A DNA stretch of 64,000 bases. Source: Crocodylus rhombifer (taxonomy: Eukaryota > Chordata > Crocodylia > Crocodylidae). Shown here one piece after another: positions 1 to 11,502 of this stretch (position 1 is the stretch's first letter; every line of letters starts with the position of its first letter). The notes beneath the pieces are model-generated. The model had not been told where the DNA came from and did not search any database. It saw only the letters and a list, made by a program, of their open reading frames with translations. The position numbers were made by a program, and so were the translations under genes. The stretch covers positions 62,001-126,000 of the forward strand of contig JAVSML010001015.1 in assembly GCA_038503035.1 (NCBI GenBank), in the 5' to 3' direction.

Positions 1-2388
1 CTGACCGCTCATGTAGGTTCCTAGCTGAGATAGAGGACCTCCATCTAACCCAGGAGGTGCACAGCACCACCAGGGGAGATGCCTTGTTGGATCTGGTGCT
101 GGCCACAGGTGATGACCTGGTGAGGGGTCTGCAGGTGCTTGAACACCTGGGCTACAGTGATCATTGCCTGCTGGAATTCACCATCCAGTGCAAGGTGGCA
201 AAGGCCTGCAGCAAGGCAGCAGCCCTGGACTTCAGGAGGGTGGACTTCAATGAGGTAAGAATAGTCGGGGGGGCACTGAGGTCCCAGAGGGGAGGGGAGT
301 CAGGTGTCCAAGAAGAGTGGTCTTTCCTTAAGGAGACGATCCTCCAAGCCCAAAGGGAGGTAATCCCAACATGGATCAAAGGGGGCAAGAGGGTCCCTAT
401 GGCTCACCAAAAGCATCTGGGAATGTCTCCTAGCTAAAAGGGAGGCGTAGACCCAATGAAAGAGAGGGGCCATGACCAGGGAAGACTATACCATGGTTGT
501 TTGGGGCTGCAGGGGAACAGTTAGGAAGGCCAAGGTGGAGATGAAACTGGGACTAGCTACCCGGATCAAGGACAACAAGAAGCCCTTTTTTAAATACATA
601 GGGGGTAACAAGAAGGTACCAGGTAACTTGGGGCCTCTGCAAGACATGCTAGGAAATCTGGTCATCACACCAGACAACAAAACCAACCTATTTAACAATT
701 TCTTTGCCTCCATTTTCCTGAGCAGGGGCCAGGTCACCCCCACCCCACCGGGACCCCTGTAGGCCCCAGGGGAGGCACATCCAGGCCTAGGGTCAGTAAA
801 GATCTAGTCAGGGAACTTCTGAAGGGACGGGATGTATTCAAATCAGCTGGTCCTGACGATCTCCACCCCAGAGTGCTGAGGGAATTAGCAGAGGTCATTG
901 CGGGACCCCTGGCATGACTTTACAAGCACTCCTGGTGCTCTCGTGTGGTGCCAGAGGACTGGAAGAGAGCCAATGTAGCTCCCATTTTAAAAAAAGGGAG
1001 GAAGGAGGACACGGGAAACTATAGGCCTGTTAGTCTTACCTCAATCCTGGGTAAGCTTTTTGAGAGAATTATTCCGGCACATGTCCACGAGGGGCCAGCA
1101 GGGTAGATTATGCTTAGGGGCAACCAACACGGGTTCATTAGAGGCAGGTCCTGTCAGACCAACCTGGTGGCCTTCTATGACCAGATCACCAAATCCTTAG
1201 ATGCAGGGGTAGCAGTGGACATAGTCTTTCTGGACTTTAGGAAGGCCTTTGACACTGTCTCTCACCCCATTCTCATTAAAAAACTGGGGGACTGTGGTGT
1301 TGACACCTACACCGTCAAATGGGTCGCTAACTGGCTGGAGAGCTGCACCCAGAGAGTGGTGGTGGATGGGTCATTTTTGACCTGGAGGGATGTGGGCAGT
1401 GGGGTCACCCAGGGCCCAGTCCTCAGGCCCGCACTGTTCAACATCTTCATTAGTGACTTGGACAAGGGGGTAAAAAGCACCCTGTTCAAATTTGCTGATG
1501 ATACTAAGATGTGGGGGGATGTGGGCATGCTAGGAGGAAGGAATAGGCTACAATCGGACCTAGAAAGGTTACAGGGGTGGGCGGATGAGAATAGGATGGG
1601 ATTCAACACTGACAAGTGCAAGGTGATGCACCAGGGGAGGAAGAACCAGCAGCATACCTACAGGCTGGCGAACTCCCTTGTCATCAGTACAGAGGCAGAA
1701 AAGGATCTTGGAGTCATCATTGATGCCAAGATGAACATGAGCTGGCAGCATGGGGATGCAGTCAGGAAGGCCAACCACACCTTGTCATGCATCCACAGAT
1801 GCATCTCAAACAGGTCCAGGGAGATGATACTCCCCCTCTACGCAGCACTGGTCAGGCTGCAGCTGGAGTACTGCATCCAGTTCTGGGCGCCGCACTTCAA
1901 GAAGGATGTGGAGAACATGGAGAGGGTGCAGAGGAGGGTCACTTGCATGATCAGGGGGCAGCAGGGCAGGCCCTATGAGGAGAGGCTAAGGGACCTGAAC
2001 CTGTTCAGCCTTCTCAAGAGAAGGCTGAGAGGGGATCTAGTGGCCTGTTACAAACTAGTCAGAGGGGACCAGCAGGCATTGGGGGAGTCCCTGTTCCCCT
2101 GAGCACTACCAGGAGTGACTAGAAATAATGGTCACAAGCTGGCAGAGGGTAGATTCAGATTAGACATCAGGAGGTGCTACTTCATTGTCAGGGCGGCTAG
2201 GATCTGGAACCAACTTCCACGAGAAGTGGTGCTGGCTCCTACCCTGGGGGTCTTTAAGAGGAGGCTAGATGAATACCTTGCTGGGTTCGTTTGACCCCAG
2301 TACTCTTTCCTGCCATGCCAGGGGGACAGACTTGATGATCTGCTCAGGTCCCTTCCGACCCTACAAACTATGAAACTATGAAACTATT
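1..2388 (+). mobile_element. CR1 LINE copy A, large 3' portion
   Basis: A CR1 non-LTR retrotransposon entered at the window edge, so its 5' end is not visible. In order it holds the C-terminal part of the apurinic-type endonuclease (about 1-440, with a LDLVLATGDDLVRGLQ-like stretch), the linker (472-762), the reverse transcriptase, the C-terminal domain and a short 3' UTR. It ends in the CR1-type short tandem tail (ACTATGAAACTATGAAACTATT, split here as TATGAAAC repeats) at about 2366-2388. Stops near 437, 762 and 915 break the frame, so the copy is dead. Copy B at 9163-10883 is a close relative of the same subfamily. Confidence 0.95.
1110..2102 (+). pseudogene. CR1 reverse transcriptase fragment of copy A
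   Basis: An open stretch of 330 codons covering most of the CR1 reverse transcriptase. Visible landmarks are NQHGFIRGRSCQTNL near the start, the VFLDFRKAFDTVSH block (motif A), SGVTQGPVL (motif B, where QGSVLGP is usual), and the catalytic FADDT box at 1491-1505. After these come a LEYCIQFWAPHF block and the RRLRGDLVACYK block of the C-terminal domain. The enzyme would copy its own RNA at a nicked target in the nucleus. The frame is cut off upstream by stops and ends at a TGA at 2101 (CCC-TGA), where copy B reads CGA and stays open. It is therefore a decayed retrotransposon gene, not a host gene. Confidence 0.9.
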
Positions 2389-3686
2389 TCCTTATGATCT
2401 TCCCTGAGTCCTGGGAAGTGATCTTACTTTGTGAGTGATAAATAAGTGTTTTGCATAGGTTTCATGGAAGGATAAAAATCATTATTGCTCACAGATCTAT
2501 GCTTTTAATATCAATGTTTGAAACTTTCTTTTAGAAACGAGAACACAAGTACAAGGAAAATATAACAAATACTTCTCCATGGAGTAATCTGAGCCTCCCA
2601 TTTAAGTCCATATTTATGACTAAGTACAAGTATGGCAATACTGGTTATTATTCACGACTATGTTTATATGGCTATAAACATCTTCTCAATGATTTTTAAA
2701 AAGACATATTTACTTTTTAATGCTTTCCCACAGGCCTTTTGTACAATCAGTTGCGGATCAGAACTCCTTATTAATCTCAATGGGGCATTCTGCTTAAAGA
2801 CAGATGGCACAAATAAATCTAACCCTCTTCATATGACCATAGCATTGATTTTGGCAGTGGCAAGGATCCTTCTGGATCAGGCCTGCCTTCTATTTTCTCT
2901 TGCTTTTTGCATGAGAGAGACAAATTTAAAAAGGTGGCCATAGAGCATTCTGTTTGTCTCCCTGAATACAAATTCCTTGCATTCTCAAAATGTGTTAGAT
3001 GGGAGAATGGTACAAGTTCCCTTTCTGTTTCATTGCAAAACTACTCATTAACAAAATTTAAAAATGTCAAATTCTTTTAGATTTTTAATAAATGATACAT
3101 TAAAAATGTATCATAGATCTGCAATAAAGGCATCAAAATCCATAAGGTAAGTGACAGGGAATGTTATGATTTTTACTTAACAGTGGGTTACATGTTCAAT
3201 GGAAGAAGATGAAGAGTCTTTAAAAATTATCACGGTAACCCTGTGATAGAATAAATATTCTATGTTTGCTTCTTCTCCAGTTGAGTGGGTAACCTATAAG
3301 GATAGAGTTAAACAAGTGATGTTGGGCTATTGGAATCATCTTTCTCTCAGCCTTATCTCCTACAATCACATTGGCAACTGTGGCTATATTTATATGGGTG
3401 AGCCCTGATGAGGCCAACACTGCCACTAAGAAAATGAGTTTCTCACTCACTCCTGTTTTGGGCATGCCAAAGCCAAGCAATTAGGCATAGCTAAGAACCA
3501 TGCTGAGCGGGCATCTCTTCACAACTCTTAAGGTCTTGTTTTTGAAACAACCTGGGAGAAGTGCTAGAGCACATACTTGCAGATCCTGCAGATCCCTGTT
3601 GGTACGCTTTTTCATAAAACCAAAGTAAAGTAGTTCTGGGAGGGAGGTCAGGAGGTCATCCAGACCAACCTGCTACACAAGGTGAG
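2389..3686. other. unassigned AT-rich DNA
   Basis: No gene or clear repeat was recognised. Short open frames (for example 2632-2943 and 3220-3480) have no recognisable motifs and AT-rich composition like the surrounding non-coding DNA. Two short ATACATTAAAAATGTAT-type inverted motifs occur near 3095-3115. Confidence 0.6.
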
Positions 3687-3943
3687 TGTAACAGGAAACC
3701 CTTGCCTTGCTACTGGAAAGTGTCATGGCCCCTTTAAGGGCAGTGTTTTTGTAGCACAGGCACAGGCAGTCAGCAGAGCCAGGGTTAAGGGACAGCTGTG
3801 GTCAAGTCAGCTGACAGGAGTCACATGACCAGAAGGGGGCAGGGTTTTAGGAGTATATAAGCCAAAGCCAGAGCAGGGGTTAGATCTGGGAAGCAGTAGA
3901 GTGAGGAAGCCTTGCTGTGAGATGGCTGCTACTGATGACCAAG
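3687..3943 (+). mobile_element. LTR-like promoter fragment (same superfamily as the other solo LTRs)
   Basis: The segment begins TGTAACAGG and carries a CTTTAAGGGCAG motif, then GTCACATGACCAGAAGGGGG at 3830-3849, then a TATA box (GTATATAAGCC, about 3854-3864). This order is shared with the LTRs at 13964, 21902, 40765 and 62561. It is interrupted at 3944 by a palindromic element. GC-moderate sequence after 4162 may be the rest of the LTR, but the 3' end and any target duplication could not be found. Confidence 0.6.
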
Positions 3944-4162
3944 GATCCTGGTTTTCTCAGATAAAAAAAATCCCCAATTTCAGGTTAAAAAAACTAACCC
4001 ACACTCCACATTTTTCTATGATCAAAATGAAACACCACTATATGTTTATATATCTATGTATTAGTGACATTTCATTTTAATCATGGAAGAATGTGGATTT
4101 TGGGTTACTTTTTATAACCTGAAAATTAGGGATTTTTTTTTAAATCAGAGAAAATCAGGATC
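3944..4162. mobile_element. palindromic foldback element (MITE-like)
   Basis: Two arms of about 90 bp are imperfect reverse complements. The left arm starts GATCCTGGTTTTCTC and the right arm ends GAGAAAATCAGGATC. A central spacer of roughly 40 bp contains the TATGTTTATATATC stretch. There is no coding capacity. The arms include A-rich and T-rich runs beside CCCCAATTTCAGG and its counterpart. It sits immediately downstream of the LTR-like TATA region, so it probably inserted there. No clear target duplication was identified and the superfamily is unknown. Confidence 0.7.
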
Positions 4163-4398
4163 TCTGCTGATGAGTGCCTGGCAGGGAGCTTTGGGAAAGT
4201 AATCCAAAGGCCTGATTCAAGGCCTGGAAGATGTATGGTAGGAAGCCAGTGGGTTGGGTGTTTGTGTTGCTGCCAGAAGGCTTAAATTTGTGTTCAGATT
4301 TTAACCAGTGGTTTGGATTTGGGAGTAGCAGGGGTGATACAGAGTTCCCAATAGTGTCCAAGGGCATAAGAGTATCCTAAGCCCACTTAGAGCTGAGG

Positions 4399-4494
4399 GG
4401 ACCCCTGACCCTATCTGGCTTGAGTTGTGCTCAACTGCAGTCCTTTTCTAGGCTGCCAACCTATACGGCTCAAGCCAGATAGGGTCAGGGGTCC
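4399..4494. repeat. perfect 26-bp inverted repeat with 44-nt spacer
   Basis: Positions 4399-4424 and 4469-4494 are exact reverse complements (arm core ACCCCTGACCCTATCTGG). The surrounding sequence is GC-moderate, purine-rich and may be the remainder of the LTR-like unit that begins at 3687. Confidence 0.85.
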
Positions 4495-4789
4495 AGACAG
4501 AGCAGAAGCAGGCCCATTGCCCAGATTAAGGCTGAGATGGGGCCAGGGGGCCCAGAACTAATGTAATAATAAGAGCTAGTTTCCAGAAGCCAGGTCCAGG
4601 ACAGCAGGCCCAGGCTAGAAGGCCCAGCTAGAGAAAAGTGGTGGAGCCTGGAGAAGGCTGAGGCACACACAAGGGGATGATGGTGTAATGACATCTGTGA
4701 GGCATAGATGTGGTGTAAGGGGCGGTCAGAGTCATATAATAAGACCTTAAGGCAAGCAAAGATAAGTTCAGTCCTATGCTAAAAATGGA

Positions 4790-4990
4790 ACAGTGCTTCC
4801 CCAGTCTGTTTTTGTGCATGCAATTGTTCCATCTTTAGTGCAAGACTGAGCTTATCCTTGTTGAATTTCATGGGATTGATTCTGGGGCACTTCTCCAGTT
4901 TATCAAGGTCATTTTGAATTCCAGCCCTATCCTCCAGAGTGTTTTTGGTTAAAAAGAGTATTTGGTTAAAGAGAATACTTTGATCGGTGT
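4790..4990 (-). mobile_element. old CR1/L3-like LINE fragment
   Basis: On the minus strand the sequence encodes a DLDKLEKCPRINPMKFNKDK-like stretch, matching the CR1/L3 segment just downstream of the FADD box (DLDRL...W...MxFNxDKC). It is short, more decayed than the other CR1 copies and lacks a recognisable 3' tail. Confidence 0.6.
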
Positions 4991-4994
4991 TGTG

Positions 4995-6131
4995 CATATA
5001 TGTAAATACAAGGACAGCACCCCAAAACCAGAGGTCTTTCTATATTGAAAAACCACTTGCCTCAGGAAAATAATTATTGTGGCAGTTTCCCCCCCCACTA
5101 ATTATAGAAGAAGAAGCCTGAATTCAATAGCAGTACGAGCAGCATGGGGAAAATGACTGGTGTTCATTCTTCTGGCAAGAAGGCTAAGATCTGCATTTTA
5201 ATGAACATTCCTTTCTGTCATTATTCTGAGAATTTTGTCTCTCTGTGCTAACCAACTAATAAACAGACCACAGGGTCATAACAGTACATTATTATTTTAA
5301 TGATCATTGTTGTATGTATTACAGCAACAGTTGGAGAACCAAATTAAGATCAAAGTCCTAGTGTACCAACAGATAATAAAAGAGAATCTTTACTCGAATA
5401 TAATTTCTTATAAAAAGACAAACAAATAAGTGTTCTAAGAAATTGAGGTAAAGAGAGAAGTAAAGTGACTTACCTGAGGAAAGATTGGAGTGACGTTGTA
5501 GCCATGATGGTTCAGGATTTATGAGAAGGGCAAGGATTATTGAACCAACTATATGGTTGGTAGAGACAGTTTTTTGAATGCTATATATTCTTCATCAGAT
5601 TTCGTCTGACCTGAGCAGACCTGGTAAAAAATGCTTTGCATTTGAAAGCTTGTCTAAATTTATCCCAACCACACAGTTGGTCTAATAAAGATATCACTCA
5701 CAAAAAAATTCTTTCCTAATGAAAAGAACTTGCATAAACTGAATCCTAATCTATTACCCTACCTAATGCAACCTGATGCTTTTTATCTAATAGAAGGCTC
5801 TAGAATCACTTGGAAAACCTGTAAAAAATGCAAAAAATTGCTTTATTTTGTAGCTTCCCATGTGAAACACCATATAGAAATTTCCAGTTAGGGTTTTCTA
5901 AAGGAAAAAATAAAGTAATAAAATAACTACTTGGATTTTGTCATGTGTATACATATTAGTTTTTATGGTTAATGTGAAGGATTTAAAATTATTTGTTTTG
6001 TTTAAGTTCTGTTGATTTAGTTTTTCTCTGGTTGTGTGGATGTTTCCATTCATTACCAATTAAATTTAAAGTTTCCAAATTAAGATATAGGGGATATATT
6101 TTAGAAGACCAATTTGAAACTGAATGCTTTA
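4995..6131. other. unassigned AT-rich DNA
   Basis: No gene recognised. At 5565-5700 the sequence reads like an old repeat, with a TTCATCAGATTTCGTCTGA segment and a GGTCTAATAAAGATATCACTCA segment resembling 3' parts of ancient amniote repeats. I could not name a family. Confidence 0.5.
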
Positions 6132-6132
6132 A

Positions 6133-6184
<52 letters not shown>
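6132..6184. repeat. (CA)n microsatellite
   Basis: About 26 CA units with one CG interruption near 6157. The Cys/Val and Thr/His repeat frames across it are artefacts. Confidence 0.97.
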
Positions 6185-6309
6185 TATTTACTTGAGTATA
6201 AAACAAGGTTTCCCTCACAGCACAGGAGGAAAAGCTAGTTGTCTTATATTCACTGCACATTTGTCTTACACTCATCTTACATACATTAAAATGCTGCCAA
6301 AAGCAGTAT

Positions 6310-7096
6310 ACGCTCAACAATGGATACTATGAAGTTCATTAAGTGCAGCCAATGTTGTGCATGACTACAAAACACACAGCCCATATAGGGAAATATCTGG
6401 ATGGAAACCTTTTTTTGGTGGCACTTGCAGACCCAGCCCTGACCCCTTGGTGTCAAAAATGCTACATCTGATCTTAACCTAAAAGGCCAAGATGCTCATG
6501 GGAACCTACCACAAGTTAGGTTAATGAAGCTCAATTGAATAAGAGATATGTTCATTACCATTGCACATAGCCCCCTCTTCAGTGCTGACTCTTTCAAATC
6601 ATGGTGAACCACTACTTTGAATATATTCCAACTGTCTCTTCACTTCCACAGCTGAGCTGTGCTTTTCCTTCCCATTTCCAATTATTCCTGTTTTTTCACC
6701 AGCCTTAAATGCCTGGCAAACATCATCAAATGGGGCCTCAAACAATTCACTCAGAGTCCGTCTGTGCCCCACCCCCCATTCAACCTGTTGCACATGATTA
6801 GTATGGTCCCATCCTTCATGTGGTAGAGCCAGACCACCTGGGCATCATCTGCATATAAGGATGTAGGATCCCAGGTTGCCTGACAAGAACACTTGATTTC
6901 AGTCATGAAAGGGGGGGGTGCTAATTAGCACATGGATACTTTTTGGGGGGTATCTAAAGCACACATACACACACACATATAGTGAACAGTGCTGATTGAT
7001 CTATGGGGTCACTGTGGTTTGAAATGCTGTTGATTGTGCTGGGGCCAAGCCCAATGACTTGTAGGGTAAATCATGAGCCTTTTGGTTTTGGACTAA
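6310..7096. other. unassigned DNA
   Basis: No gene recognised. Contains a G-run (6909-6917) and a short ACACACAC tract near 6961-6978. Confidence 0.5.
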
Positions 7097-7985
7097 TATC
7101 ATGTATAGTGGGTCTAACTACACATGGACTTAATGTGCACAGATAAACACTGGAGCTTATTGTTCTGGAGGTTTTTTTTCCATTTGAATATGCACCTGAG
7201 AGCATGGGCGACTGGTGCCTCCTGAGTCAGGGGGGCACTTGCCCCCCCTGACTGGACAGTCAACAACTGTCCCCCCGCGACCGATCCCTCAGGCTAGGCA
7301 ATTCTGCTGACTGGGGGGGGAGCTCCCTCCACAGCGGCCGATACTGCCAACCCACAACTGGCAGTGGTATCCCTCCAGGCACACTGCTGGGACTTCCAGT
7401 TCAGCAGGATTGGCCACCACAGGGGAACCACTTCTCATGGTGCACTCCCTGGCCAGCACTTTCAGAGGGTACACCAGCACATTCACCTGCTCCCCCTGCC
7501 CAGGAACACCAGCTGACGGGGATGCACTAATGCTTTCAGGGGGTGCACATGCACCCCTATGTACCCCCTACATGTTGCCACTGCCTAAAAGCAAAAAACT
7601 CTTGAGCAATTCATTCCAGAGTTTATTCATATGCAGCATATGGAGCCTCATAGGAGCAGATCATGCTGGAAGGGTACCCAGGAGGCCAGGCTCCATGTGC
7701 TGCAGAGAGTTTGGCTGGGCAGGAGGGTGCTTCAGTATGGGGGCTGCCTGCTGCATAGCCCTGCACTGAAGCACCCTTGTGCTCCAACCAGCCCTTTCAC
7801 TATCTACACATGCATTTAAGAACAATAATTTACTGGGCTCTTGGACAGTACTTGTGTCTGATGGGACTATCTGACAGCAAAGTAAATTTCACTGCTTTGT
7901 ATGTGTGTGTCTGTCTACACTGACTTAATTGCCATGCACATATAGATGGTAATGCTTTACTGCACATGTGTAGATGTGCCCAGTT
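7097..7985. mobile_element. probable TIR DNA element, split by a nested hAT-like element
   Basis: The left end reads AGTGGGTCTAACTACACATG at 7097. The right end, reverse complemented from about 7985, reads ACTGGGCACATCTACACATG. These ends resemble those at 21295, 25630 and 28780. The hAT-like element at 7203-7583 lies inside. No transposase frame remains. The exact termini and target duplication are uncertain. Confidence 0.5.
7203..7583. mobile_element. hAT-like nonautonomous element, diverged
   Basis: The left terminus CATGGGCGACTGGTGCCTCC matches the well-defined element at 33255. The right terminus, reverse complemented, reads CAGTGGCAACATGTAGGG and pairs imperfectly with it. The 8-bp flanks CCTGAGAG (7195-7202) and CCTAAAAG (7584-7591) agree at 6 of 8 bases, as expected for an old hAT target duplication. 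The interior is GC-rich with C-runs and no real coding sequence. Confidence 0.65.
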
Positions 7986-8184
7986 TTTACTTATATAAGT
8001 AAGTACAAAAATGGTACTTGAAAGTGTGTTTATGGAATATTTTTGCTAAAACTTTCAGCAGTTTCAAAAAATGTAAAATGCATCAATTCTCAATGAACTA
8101 AGTTTATGGGCATCTGTAGTAATTTGCATGTATGGTAAATTATGTTTATTTCAAGGCCAATATTTTCAAATTTGCTCCTCACTT

Positions 8185-8446
8185 TTATGTACACAGGGAA
8201 GGCAGGGTCTGATTGTAAGGGGCGGAGGGAGGGCTGCAGGGTGTAATGGGGGCTATCTGACTCCCCGAATTTATTTTCTCTGCTGTATCAGTGGTGGGGG
8301 GGGACAAATTCCAAGCAAACATCCAATAATTAGTTTCTACACCTGGGAAATTATAACAAACGTATACATTTTCCATATATACAATCTAATTATTGGGGTA
8401 GTCTTATATTGAGGGTAATCTTAGATTCAAGTAAATACAATATATA
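8185..8446 (-). mobile_element. fragment of a DNA element related to 31134-32289
   Basis: The reverse complement of about 8325-8440 matches 31150-31275, including the CCAATAATTAGATTGTA / TGGAAAAT blocks and an end reading GTATTTACTTGAATCTAAG. It is therefore a second, truncated copy in opposite orientation. No coding capacity. Confidence 0.55.
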
Positions 8447-9162
8447 ATGGCAGGAATTTGATGGCTCTTAAGAGACAAGATGTCCAGGATTTGGCAAAGA
8501 TAAATAATAAGCCAGTGAGAAAAGTGGGCCCAAAGCATCCACTGTTAGGAGAATCGACTTGCTCTGAAATGTGTATTCAGAGCCTGAATACTAGATTATA
8601 CTTTATGCAACTGCATTGGCAGATGGGACACCAGGGAAACTTCTTTATTGGGAGGAGAGTCTATAATTAGTTTTCCTATTTCTTTCATTCTGATTATGAT
8701 CCTGAACTTATTATACTGCCTTTTTTATTAAATGTTAAGTGCCTGGGCTGACTAGTATAGAAATAATCCAAACCTCTCATGGACCAGAAGGTGCTGTGGT
8801 TTATACAGGTGATGATGACATCACCTCTGCTTGCTTTAGTTTCCTTTTTAACTCATGTAAAAAGGAACAACTGATTCTTATTCTGCTTTGTGTCCCTCTC
8901 TTGTCCCATTTGCTTCTTTTTTTTGTATTTTCCCTCCATATCTGCTGTTCAACTTTCATTTGCATTCTGCATATTCCTTCACTATAGCTCTATTGCTTTC
9001 AGGTTTGTATCTGCCTCCTCTGATACTCTCTACTAATTACTCAATGTAATACCTACTGGCCTAACTATCACCTCAGTACAATACCTTATAAAAACAAAGG
9101 TGCTTGGTTTTGACAGCTGTTAGTGTACAAGTGCTACTTCTACCCCCAGAGTTCTTATATTC
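8447..9162. other. unassigned DNA
   Basis: No gene or family recognised. Short open frames only, with a polypyrimidine stretch around 8895-8935. Confidence 0.5.
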
Positions 9163-10883
9163 TGGGTAATGTGGGGCACCTGCAAGACATGCTAGGAAAT
9201 TTGGTCATCACACCAGATGACAAATCTAACCTATTTAACAACTTCTTTGCCTCCATTTTCGTGAGCAGGAACTGGAACAGCCACCCCTCCCCGGGGAGGA
9301 GCACCTAGGCCAAGGGTTAGTGAGGAACTAGTTAGGGAACTTCTGGAGGGACTGGATATATTCAAATCAGCTGGTCCAGATGATCTCCACCTCAGAGTAC
9401 TGAGGGAATTAGCTGAGTTCATTGTGGGACCCCTGGCACAGCTTTACGAGCACTCATGGTGCTCTGGTGTGGTACCAGAGGACTGGAAGAGGGCCAATGT
9501 AGCTCGCATCTTCAAAAAGGGGAGGAAGGAGGACCCGGGAAACTATAGGCCAGTTAGTCTTACCTCAATCCTGAGTAAGCTTTTTAAGAGAATTATTCTG
9601 GCACATGTCCACGAGGGGCCAGCAGGGTAGATTATGTTCAGGGGCAACCAACACAGATTCATTAGAGACAGGTCCTGTCTGACCAACCTGGTGGCCTACT
9701 ATGACCAGGTCACCAAATCCTTATATGTTGGGGTAGCAGTGGACATAGTCTTCCTGGACTTTCAGAAGGCCTTCGACACTGTCTCTCACCCCATAGTCAT
9801 TAAGAAACTGGGGGACTAAGTCAAATGGGTTGCCAACTGGCTGGATGGCCTCACCCAGAGAGTGGTAGTGGATGGGTCATTTTCAACCTTGAGGGATGTG
9901 GGCAGTGGGGTTCCGCAGGGCTCAGTCCTCGGGCCTGCACTGTTGAACATCTTTATCAGTGACTTGGACGAGGGGGTAAGAAGCACCCTGTTCAAATTTG
10001 CTGATGACACTAAGATGTGGGGGGATATGGGCATGCTAGGAGGAAGGAATAGCCTAGACAGGTTACAGGGGTGGGCGGATGAGAATAGGATGGGATTCAA
10101 CACTGACAAGTGCAAGGTGGTGTACCAGGGGAGGAAGAACCAGCAGCATACCTTCAGGCTGGCGAACTCCCTTGTCATCAGTACAGAGGCAGAAAAGGAT
10201 CTTGGAGTCATCATTGATGCCAAGATGAACATGGGCCGGCAATGTGGGGATGCAGTCAGGAAGGCCAACCACACCTTGTCATGCATCCACAGATGCATCT
10301 CAAGCAGGTCCAGGGAGGTGATACTCCCTCTCTATGCAGCACTGGTCAGGCTGCAGTTGGAGTACTGCGTCCAGTTCTGGGCACTGCACTTCAGGAAGGA
10401 TGTGGATAGAATGGAGAGGGTGCAGAGGAGGGCCACTTGCATGATCAGGGGGCAGCAGGGCAGGCCCTATGAGGAGAGGCTAAGGGACCTGAACCTGTTC
10501 AGCCTCCTCAAGAGAAGGCTGAGAGGGGATCTAGTGGCCTGTTACAAACTAGTCAGAGGGGACCAGCAGGCACTGGGGGAGTCCCTGTTCCCCCGAGCAC
10601 TACCAGGAGTGACTAGAAATAATGGTCACAAGCTGGCAGAGGGTAGATTCAGACTAGACATCAAGAGGCGCTACTTCACTGTCAGGGCGGCTAGGATCTG
10701 GAACCAACTTCCATGAGAAGTGGTGCTGGCTCCTACCCTGGGGGTCTTTAAGAGGAGGCTAGATGAATACCTTGCTGGGTTCGTTTGACCCCAGTACTCT
10801 TTCCTGCCATGCCAGGGGGTCAGACTTGATGATCTGCTCAGGTCCCTTCTGATCCTACAAACTATGAAACTATGAAACTATTT
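9163..10883 (+). mobile_element. CR1 LINE copy B, 5'-truncated
   Basis: Homology to copy A begins at GGGTAATGTGGGGCACCTGC and runs through the reverse transcriptase and C-terminal domain to the TATGAAACTATGAAACTATT tail at about 10861-10883. CR1 copies are usually 5'-truncated because reverse transcription stops early. Against copy A there is a deletion of about 22 nt near 9819 (joined as GGGGGACTAAGTC, creating a TAA stop) and another of about 12 nt near 10055. Most of the rest is nearly identical to copy A, so the subfamily spread relatively recently. Confidence 0.95.
9862..10716 (+). pseudogene. CR1 reverse transcriptase C-terminal part of copy B
   Basis: A 284-codon frame starting within the VVVDGS block and including SGVPQGSVLGPAL (motif B), FADDT (9997-10011, catalytic aspartates present), LEYCVQFWALHF and the RRLRGDLVACYKLVRGDQ block, ending just before the 3' UTR. 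Upstream RT parts are in other frames (9424-9630 and 9634-9819: EDWKRANVARIFKKGRKED, VFLDFQKAFDTVSHP). The gene is broken, so the product is not expected to be made. Confidence 0.9.
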
Positions 10884-11502
10884 AGGATATTAATGTCCCT
10901 CAGGGGTTGCTCAGTTTGCATCCATTTTATAAAGGATTTCAGTGTCTTCCCATTAAGTTGTTACAGTCAGTGACTCAAATTTGGCTGTCAAAAATTATGT
11001 AAATTAAATCAGACTCTGACATAACATTTTTTAAAGATGATTATTATTTGTATTATTGTAGTTTCTAAAAGCCCCAGGCATTGACGAACACCCAGTCAAG
11101 CAGAATGATTTACAAACATAGAACAAAATGATGGTCCCTTCTTGAAAGAACTTGTATTAAAATACCTTTGTTTTATGCCTTATATGTGTTGCAAAGTCAG
11201 TTGATTTCACTTTAGTCTTACCTGTGCTTTAAGCTTACCTCCTAGAACAGCTAACTGAGAGCCAGGCATGCTAGGAAATGTAAGGAGATCTGAATGGTAT
11301 GTGAGGGAGTTTGTGGAAGGGATTGTATTCTGGGAGCTTGGACTCTGCTTGGTAAGGAGAAAGCTGGTAATAGTTCCTTAACCTTCTGATAGGACACCAA
11401 ATTTCTGCAAAAGCTTCCTGTAGTGAATAAGTATGGGTAAGGTGTGACACTACAGAAGAGTCAGGGAAAAGCAGCCCATGTAGGAAGCAATCCTTCATGC
11501 TG
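10884..11502. other. unassigned DNA between CR1 copy B and an RTE-like LINE
   Basis: No gene recognised. AT-rich, with only short open frames lacking motifs. Confidence 0.5.

Noticed and set aside
5989..6332. Frames of Cys/Val and Thr/His repeats
   Set aside because: Translation of the (CA)n microsatellite.
9816..10298. 160-codon antisense frame in CR1 copy B, with shorter counterparts in copy A
   Set aside because: Shadow of the RT frame. Its partial presence in both copies follows from their shared sequence, not from selection on the antisense protein.
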